Assembly (NCBI GenBank): GCA_004762155.1
Contig: SIHP01000007.1
Location: 124,001-188,000 of the forward strand
From: Flavobacteriaceae bacterium
GTDB taxonomy: Bacteria > Bacteroidota > Bacteroidia > Flavobacteriales > Flavobacteriaceae
Direction: 5' to 3'
DNA: 64,000 bases
In this document: piece after piece, positions 58,650-64,000 of the stretch
Numbering within the stretch: position 1 is the stretch's first letter
Layout: each line of letters starts with the position of its first letter
Program-made: the position numbers and the translations under genes
The notes under the pieces: model-generated
Database searches by the model: none
What the model was told of the DNA's origin: nothing
What the model saw: the letters and a program-made list of their open reading frames with translations, nothing else

Positions 58650-59180
58650 TTAGTTAGATGATGCTAGTTCTGGAATTTCATAAAGATAATTAGCCGGAAC
58701 TGTTGCGATGAAGTTTTGTTGTAACGAATCAATTCTTACAATAATTTTATTTTCGTTATTTACTTTTAAGATTTCACAGTCTAAATTTGTTAAAGGCCCC
58801 GAGACGATTTTCTTAATTTGTCCTTTTTTTGGTATGTTTTGATCAATGTCTAAAACTTTAATGTTTTCATCATTTACCAAACATTTTAATGCACCTATTT
58901 CCTTTTCCGTAACATGAGCATAGTTTCTTCCGAAACTTATATATGAACATGCTCCGTTAATGGAGAGTGCTTTGTGAAATTCTTTTAGTGAGTTTAAGTA
59001 AACAAAAACATAGGAAGGGATTAATGGTTTTAAAATAAGTTTTTTTCTATCACTCCATTGTTTTAAAACGTGTAGTTGTGGTAAAAAAGATTCTAGTTCA
59101 TTTTCTTTTAAAGATTCATAGACTCTCTTTTCCCAACGAGATTTGACATATAGGACATGCCATCCGTTAGAATAATTCAT
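58650..59180 (-). CDS. NusG-family specialised transcription antiterminator (RfaH/UpxY/LoaP-like)
   Basis: This 176-residue protein has the NusG N-terminal fold, opening NGWHVLYVKSRWEKRVYESL and containing KPLIPSYVFVYL. A short KOW-like C-terminal part reads KKGQIKKIVSGPL onward. It is a paralogue type, not housekeeping NusG, judging by length and operon position. Such factors bind RNA polymerase at one operon and let it read through long transcripts; UpxY proteins do this for Bacteroides capsule operons and LoaP for Bacillus antibiotic operons. Here it is the first gene of a 59-kb unidirectional cluster whose largest gene alone is 20 kb, so operon-specific processivity control is a natural inference. 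Confidence 0.88.
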   Translation of the reverse strand: MNYSNGWHVLYVKSRWEKRVYESLKENELESFLPQLHVLKQWSDRKKLILKPLIPSYVFVYLNSLKEFHKALSINGACSYISFGRNYAHVTEKEIGALKCLVNDENIKVLDIDQNIPKKGQIKKIVSGPLTNLDCEILKVNNENKIIVRIDSLQQNFIATVPANYLYEIPELASSN

Positions 59181-59215
59181 AAATTTTTTAGTTAGTTTGT
59201 TTGATATAGCATTTT

Positions 59216-59299
59216 AGGCATGGCTTCGCCGCTCTCAGTTACATGAGATATTTCCACAATTAAAGCGAATGTTTTTAGACTAGGGTTGTCTAAATGCCT
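59216..59299 (-). promoter_or_regulatory. Structured leader upstream of the NusG-type gene
   Basis: In the minus-strand transcript, AGGCAT-type arms at 59294-59299 and 59216-59221 can pair. They enclose three hairpins: 59274-59294 (7-bp stem, 7-base loop), 59233-59248 (5-bp stem) and 59222-59230 (GGC/GCC with a 3-base loop). The outer stem and the first hairpin share one base. The layout resembles a multi-branch leader RNA, perhaps a regulatory RNA or the recruitment site of the antiterminator. I could not match it to a known riboswitch. A clear minus-strand promoter consensus was not found. Confidence 0.4.
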
Positions 59300-59803
59300 G
59301 CACAATTTTAGAGAAAAAAAAATGTTAAAACACGAAACAAATGTTAAATTTATGTTAATAAAATGAAATAAAATAAGTTTAATGCTTAAAAACTTACGAT
59401 ATTTTAACTTACCTAACTTAGTTTAAAATTAACTAAAATAACTTTAAAATGTTTAATATTAAACATTTAACACTTGTTAGATTTCTTTTTTTATGTTAAT
59501 TAATTTGTTTCACAAAGGTTTGATTAAGAGAGGATACTTTTTCCTTAGAAGAGGATTATTAATCGTAATTTTTTATAATTAGTGATTCGAATATTAGTTT
59601 AATAAGGTGTAAAGTACATTTGTTTTTGAAGATTATTCTCTCTTGTTTTAAAAAATATTTCATTGATAAAAAAATGTAATATTCTTTAATAGTAGGTTTT
59701 TACAAAATAAATTAGAATTTCAATAAGGTAATTCCCCTTTTTTAAGAGAATATAAATCCTAAATAAAATAAAAGAAAAACACATTTTAAAAACCGTTTTT
59801 TTA

Positions 59804-59837
59804 TTGGAAGAAATTAATGATTTCAGAAGTAGTTTTG
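59804..59837 (+). promoter_or_regulatory. Bacteroidota-type promoter for the injection-system operon
   Basis: TAGTTTTG at 59830-59837 matches the Bacteroidota -7 consensus TAnnTTTG exactly. A TTG lies at 59804-59806, 23 bases upstream, at the long end of the accepted -33/-7 spacing. The predicted start would leave a leader of about 20 bases before the ATG at 59866. Confidence 0.5.
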
Positions 59838-59865
59838 GATAGTCTAAACTAAACTAACTACTAAA

Positions 59866-60438
59866 ATGATTTATGAAATTCTACAAATCATTGTAGAGGA
59901 ATTGAACGATTACCTCAACGAAAATTCTGTGGCTCTTGCTAATATAGCAGATGCTAATTCGGAAAATACTTCAAGTAGTTTTCCAGATATTTCATTGTCA
60001 TTAATTAACATTAAAGAAGAATTTACGTTAAAAAACATCCGTAACAATCAAGTTAATGGAACTTCAGTTAGATATAAAAATTCAAAAGTATACTTAAATC
60101 TATTCACTCTTTTTAGCCTTAATAAGGCTACATATACAGAATCTCTTAAAAGTTTAACAAAAGTTATTGAGTTTTTTCAAGGTAAAAAAGTCTTTACACA
60201 AGCAAATTCTAACTATGAAAATGTAGATGGAGTAGAGAATATTACCAATTTTAAATTCATTACGGAGCTGTATACACCAACTTTTGAAGAGCTGAACTTT
60301 ATTTGGGGAACCTTAGGAGGCAAACAATATCCATCAGTATTATACAAGATAACATTATTAGAAATCGAAAGAGATATGATTACTAAAGAAGGAGCAGTTA
60401 TTTCAGAAGTTAATAAAAACGCAATAATCAAGAATTAA
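59866..60438 (+). CDS. DUF4255 / Pvc16-like contractile injection system protein
   Basis: This 190-residue protein opens MIYEILQIIVEELNDYL and contains a segment ending in GGKQYPSVLYKITLLEIERD, the profile of DUF4255 proteins. These are encoded at the head of extracellular contractile injection systems. Pvc16-type proteins are thought to cap or terminate the tube/sheath assembly. The next gene overlaps by one base (TAATG), and the sheath and tube genes follow, which supports the call. Function inside this organism (secreted, anchored or cytoplasmic particle) cannot be decided from the window. Confidence 0.8.
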   Translation: MIYEILQIIVEELNDYLNENSVALANIADANSENTSSSFPDISLSLINIKEEFTLKNIRNNQVNGTSVRYKNSKVYLNLFTLFSLNKATYTESLKSLTKVIEFFQGKKVFTQANSNYENVDGVENITNFKFITELYTPTFEELNFIWGTLGGKQYPSVLYKITLLEIERDMITKEGAVISEVNKNAIIKN

Positions 60439-61499
60439 TGGTATACAAGACACTTTTTAATATGAATTTGTTACATGCCTATTTTTTAGATAGAGGTGTA
60501 AAAAAATTTCATGCAATTGATCCTGCAGATGAACTTTCTACAGAAGAAAAACAAGATGCTGAAAAGAATTATGAAATTAAAGAGTTCCTTCAAGTTAGAC
60601 CAAATAAAAAAACAAAAGAAATTGCTAAGAACTATAAATTACTGATAAGAAACCATAATAAAGGAATTAGAGTTTTAGCATCTACATTAAAAGTAGCTAC
60701 TAAAGATGGTATTGAAACTTTAGAACGATACAGTCCAATTATGGAATTATCAGACGATTTAGTATTAACATTTTATATTAAAGCTACAGATAACTTCTTC
60801 GGAAATTATACAGATTGTATTGATAAGAGAGAACACCAATTGTATTACCTCTCTAACATAAGCTCATCTGCAAATAATGTTTTTGATGCAACTTCAGCAA
60901 TTGAAATATGGGACAGTTTTTTAATCTCAACCAAAGAAACAAGACGACTGTTGTACGAATTAGAAAAAGAAAGTGAGTTCGTATCTACTGCCCCTAAAAG
61001 AGTTTCAATAGCAGATATAGATTCAGATGAAATTGATGCAATAGAAGCCAAAGTTACAGCAAAAACAGTATTAAATGAAGAAGAACAAGAAGTTTTTGAT
61101 GCTTTAAATCAGTCTGTTACTATGTTGAAGAATAGTAAAATAATAGGTGTGATTCAGTTAAAAATATCTGGAGATAATAGCACTGAATTTACAGAAATAT
61201 TAAATACAGAAGATGAATCTACAGGGCTTTTTGATCTTCCAAAACAATGCTTGTTAAGTGAAGAAATTGATTTTAAGGTTTACTTAGAAAATAAAAAAAC
61301 ATTTTGGAGATACAACCAAAATTCTGAAAATCAAATAATGGTAACTAACGATGAGCAACCATTAACCAAAAACGGACGTGTAGATATTAGTAAAACAGAT
61401 GTTACACCTCAACCATCTGCTACATTTTTTTTCCCCAACCCAACGATACAGAGTATTAGTAAAGAATCGGAAAATTATTATTCAGAAATATTTATATAA
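60438..61499 (+). CDS. Uncharacterised injection-system operon protein
   Basis: This 353-residue soluble protein has no signal peptide. It is rich in Lys/Glu/Asp, with a helical stretch around 185-235 (ADIDSDEIDAIEAKV region) and a beta-like N-terminal part. I do not recognise a domain. It lies between the DUF4255 gene and the sheath gene, translationally coupled to the former, so it is probably a structural or assembly component of the contractile particle. A DUF4255-partner or baseplate/cap role would be guesses. Confidence 0.6.
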   Translation: MVYKTLFNMNLLHAYFLDRGVKKFHAIDPADELSTEEKQDAEKNYEIKEFLQVRPNKKTKEIAKNYKLLIRNHNKGIRVLASTLKVATKDGIETLERYSPIMELSDDLVLTFYIKATDNFFGNYTDCIDKREHQLYYLSNISSSANNVFDATSAIEIWDSFLISTKETRRLLYELEKESEFVSTAPKRVSIADIDSDEIDAIEAKVTAKTVLNEEEQEVFDALNQSVTMLKNSKIIGVIQLKISGDNSTEFTEILNTEDESTGLFDLPKQCLLSEEIDFKVYLENKKTFWRYNQNSENQIMVTNDEQPLTKNGRVDISKTDVTPQPSATFFFPNPTIQSISKESENYYSEIFI

Positions 61500-61520
61500 C
61501 TAAAATTTAAACTATTAATT

Positions 61521-63473
61521 ATGGCTTACTCAACACCAGGAGTTTACATAGAAGAAATTGTAAAATTCCCACCGTCTGTAGCTCAAGTGCAAACAGCAAT
61601 TCCAGCATTTATTGGATATACAGAAAAGGCAACAAAAAAAGTAAAAGGAGACTTAAAAGGTAATCCTACTCGTATTACTTCAATGTTAGAATACGAAACC
61701 TATTTTGGAATCGCAAAACCAGAAACAGATATAGCGGTAACTATTGAAGATGGAAGTGTATCTGCGGAAGCACCAAGTGGACCAAGTAAATCTCCATTTT
61801 TAATGTATTATAGTTTGCAATTATATTTTGCAAATGGAGGAGGACCTTGTTACATAACTTCTGTAGGAAGATATGGAGAAACGGGACTTTTAGATGCTGA
61901 TGATGTTAAAATAATAGCAATTACGGGAGATTCAGATTTTAACGACGGCTTGGCAGAAGTAAGAAAAGTGGATGAGGTAACTTTATTGGTTTTTCCTGAT
62001 GCAACAGCTTTAACAGATGATACTACTTTTTACGGATTGTATAAATCTGCTTTAACACAATGTAAAGAATTACAAGATCGTTTTACAATTATAGATACAA
62101 GAACATATGATTCAAGTGCATCAGGAGGAACTTTTCCTAATGTAGATCTTTTAAGAGGAAAAATTGATTCTGAGAAAGATTATCTAAAATACGGAGCAGC
62201 ATATTTTCCTTTTGTAAAAACGATTTTAGATTATAGTTATGATGAGTCTCAAACAAATGTAACCATAACATCTTCATCACCAAGAAACCTACAAGCTGAA
62301 GTTCAAGTGGTTTCAGATGCGATTGACACTACAGATTTAGCAACATTATTAACAGATATAGAAACACTTGCAACAACGGTTGATGCAATTGTAGGACCAG
62401 ATGAAGATGCTGATGCAGTTGCAGAAATTGTTAATGTGGCGATAAAAATTAATAGTATTAAAAACTATATAAGTTCGCTTAAAAGTACATTGGACAATAC
62501 TGTAGATTTAGCAAGAACAGATGAAACTGCAATAGCAGAGGCGAATGCTTTGGATACTTGGATTACCAATGAATTAGAAACATTAGAATTAGATTTAAAT
62601 AAAGTTGTTGATCGTTTAAATGATGATGATACAAAAACGAAAGTTTTAAATGAAATTTCTACAGATACAGCAAGCGATCCTTCATTACAAAGAGTTTTAG
62701 GAATACATGATGCATCTGCAGATTCTATTGTAGCTAAAATAACAACTTTAATTGCTTCAGGAGCATTGAAAGATTTAATAGACAATTTGCCAACCGCAAG
62801 TGGAAGTGCAGATGTAAAAACATTAGCAACTCTTAAAACAGAAAATGATGCTTTGTACAATTTAGTGAAAGCTGAAATAGGAAATTTAGCATTAGAATTA
62901 CCACCAAGTAGTGCTATGGCTGGAGTTTATGCAAGAGTAGATTCAGATAGAGGTGTGCACAAAGCACCAGCAAATGTAAGTCTGAATTATGTTATAGAAC
63001 CATCACTTAAAATCTCTCATGAAGATCAACAAGGATTAAATGTAGATGAAAATGCAGGTAAATCTATCAATGCAATTAGAACATTTGTAGGAAAAGGAAA
63101 TTTAGTTTGGGGAGCAAGAACTTTAGCTGGAAACGATAATGAATGGAGATATGTTTCTGTAAGACGTTTCTTTAATATGGCAGAAGAATCAATTAAAAAA
63201 GCTACAGAACAATTTGTTTTTGAACCTAATGATAAAAATACTTGGGTTCGTGTAAAAGCAATGATTGATAACTTCTTAACACTACAATGGAGATCAGGAG
63301 CATTAGCAGGACCAACACCAGAAAAAGCGTTTTATGTAAATGTTGGTTTAGGAGAAACAATGACCGCACAAGACATTTTAGAAGGGAATATGATTATTGA
63401 AATAGGAATGGCAGTAGTACGTCCTGCAGAATTTATCATTCTAAAGTTCTCACATAAAATGCAAGAAGCATAG
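61521..63473 (+). CDS. Contractile tail sheath protein with large internal insertion
   Basis: This is a 650-residue protein. The N-terminus (MAYSTPGVYIEEI) and the C-terminal block (GLGETMTAQDILEGNMIIEI, then RPAEFIILKFSHKMQEA) are hallmark sheath sequences of phage tails and injection systems. The LPPSSAMAGVYARVDSDRGV block at about 459 onward is also classic. Residues about 240-455 are an acidic Ala/Thr/Asp/Leu-rich, predominantly helical insertion between the FPFVKTILDYS strand and that block. The sheath wraps the inner tube and contracts to drive it into a target. The insertion is probably on the outer surface. Confidence 0.92.
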   Translation: MAYSTPGVYIEEIVKFPPSVAQVQTAIPAFIGYTEKATKKVKGDLKGNPTRITSMLEYETYFGIAKPETDIAVTIEDGSVSAEAPSGPSKSPFLMYYSLQLYFANGGGPCYITSVGRYGETGLLDADDVKIIAITGDSDFNDGLAEVRKVDEVTLLVFPDATALTDDTTFYGLYKSALTQCKELQDRFTIIDTRTYDSSASGGTFPNVDLLRGKIDSEKDYLKYGAAYFPFVKTILDYSYDESQTNVTITSSSPRNLQAEVQVVSDAIDTTDLATLLTDIETLATTVDAIVGPDEDADAVAEIVNVAIKINSIKNYISSLKSTLDNTVDLARTDETAIAEANALDTWITNELETLELDLNKVVDRLNDDDTKTKVLNEISTDTASDPSLQRVLGIHDASADSIVAKITTLIASGALKDLIDNLPTASGSADVKTLATLKTENDALYNLVKAEIGNLALELPPSSAMAGVYARVDSDRGVHKAPANVSLNYVIEPSLKISHEDQQGLNVDENAGKSINAIRTFVGKGNLVWGARTLAGNDNEWRYVSVRRFFNMAEESIKKATEQFVFEPNDKNTWVRVKAMIDNFLTLQWRSGALAGPTPEKAFYVNVGLGETMTAQDILEGNMIIEIGMAVVRPAEFIILKFSHKMQEA

Positions 63474-63512
63474 TTAACTATCTAAAATTTAAAAACATTA
63501 AAATTAAAAATC

Positions 63513-63956
63513 ATGGCAGAATTTTTTCCAATTCCTAAGTTTTCTTTTGAAGTAGCTTATGGAGATACAAAGTTTAATTGTACAGAAGTCTCTGGGTTAA
63601 GTTTTGATAATAAAATTATTGAGTACAGAGGAGGAGCAGATAAAGAATATCATAAATCAAAACAACCAGGTTTATTTGAGTATAGTAATATAACAATGAA
63701 ACGCGGAACTTTTGTAGACAAAAGCAAGCAGTTTTATACACAATGGGCAAAAACAGTTTATTTCCAAGAAGGAGGCGAACAGTTTCGTGGAGATCTTACC
63801 ATTCAATTGTTAGATGAAAATGGAGATCCGGCTGTAACCTGGAAAGCAACTAATGCTTATATAACTAAAGTAAGTCCAACAGATTTAAAAGCTGATGGTA
63901 ACGAAATAGCAATTGAAACTGCAGAGTGGGCTATTGAAAAATTACAGATGATATAA
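63513..63956 (+). CDS. Inner tube protein (T4 gp19-like)
   Basis: The 147-residue protein opens MAEFFPIPKFSFEV and ends AIETAEWAIEKLQMI, the profile of gp19/Hcp-like tube subunits of contractile injection systems. Its length is normal for the family. It lies 39 bases after the sheath gene, and its stop overlaps the start of the next gene by one base. Hexameric rings of this protein stack into the tube that carries effectors. Confidence 0.9.
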   Translation: MAEFFPIPKFSFEVAYGDTKFNCTEVSGLSFDNKIIEYRGGADKEYHKSKQPGLFEYSNITMKRGTFVDKSKQFYTQWAKTVYFQEGGEQFRGDLTIQLLDENGDPAVTWKATNAYITKVSPTDLKADGNEIAIETAEWAIEKLQMI

Positions 63957-64000
63957 TGGAAAAGTATCATCCACCAGTAGGTTTTCATTTTAAAGTAACT
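63956..64000 (+). CDS. Second tube-like protein, N-terminal fragment (cut by window end)
   Basis: The ATG at 63956 overlaps the previous stop (TAATG). Fifteen codons are visible, reading MEKYHPPVGFHFKVT, which resembles the start of a second gp19-type tube protein. Injection systems of this class usually encode two or three tube paralogues in a row. Confidence 0.6.
   Translation, partial: MEKYHPPVGFHFKVT

Larger units (their letters stand above)
59181..59865. other. Divergent intergenic control region, no gene seen
   Basis: These 685 bases separate the minus-strand cluster from the plus-strand injection-system operon. I see no convincing reading frame. The side near the NusG-type gene (59213-59300) is locally richer in G and C and folds into nested inverted repeats. 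The side near 59830 has a promoter match. The middle is AT-rich homopolymer-like sequence. No mobile-element remnant was recognised. Confidence 0.7.

Overview
The window looks like marine Flavobacteriia (Bacteroidota) DNA. It is very AT-rich, has A-rich translation leaders rather than strong Shine-Dalgarno sites, carries a Bacteroidota-style TonB-dependent outer-membrane protein, and contains the start of a Bacteroidota-type extracellular contractile injection system. I cannot assign a genus. No tRNA, rRNA, CRISPR array, transposase or integrase was seen. REGION A (59180 down to 1, all on the minus strand) is one unidirectional cluster of about 59 kb with small gaps, headed by a NusG-type antiterminator and a structured leader. 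Its core is a colinear lipopeptide assembly line: a fatty acyl-AMP ligase with ACP, a KS-ACP-aminotransferase-C protein (iturin/mycosubtilin-like logic, so a beta-amino fatty acid start), then three NRPS proteins. Their architectures are (degenerate A)-T-C-A-T-C-A-T-E, C-A-T-C-A-T, and a 6652-residue protein with six C-A-T modules and a terminal thioesterase. That makes eleven carrier positions for amino acids. Hand-read specificity codes suggest a chain of: unknown (loaded in trans or skipped), three cationic diaminobutyrate-like residues (the second epimerised), an aromatic or hydrophobic residue, Ile-like, Ser, Ser, Val, Asp-like, and Phe/aromatic. A diaminobutyrate aminotransferase gene and an aspartokinase gene in the same operon fit the cationic codes. 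Two JmjC/cupin_8 oxygenase genes, an exporter, a type II thioesterase and a Sfp-type phosphopantetheinyl transferase complete the pathway. REGION B (about 2.2 to 7.4 kb) lies inside the same transcription direction. It holds what looks like a separate ribosomal peptide (RiPP) system: five short genes with one shared leader and Cys/Trp-containing cores, four of them near-identical tandem copies each followed by a hairpin. Immediately downstream are a two-domain isoprenoid-synthase/terpene-cyclase-like protein and a PqqD-M50 peptidase-MauE-thioredoxin fusion. A TonB-dependent outer-membrane protein gene lies just upstream. I do not recognise this combination as a named RiPP class, and it is the best candidate here for an undescribed system. 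REGION C (59181-59865) is a gene-free divergent control region with a good Bacteroidota promoter on the plus strand. REGION D (59866 to the right edge, plus strand) starts a contractile injection system operon: a DUF4255/Pvc16-like protein, an uncharacterised protein, a sheath with a large insertion, a tube protein and the start of a second tube protein.
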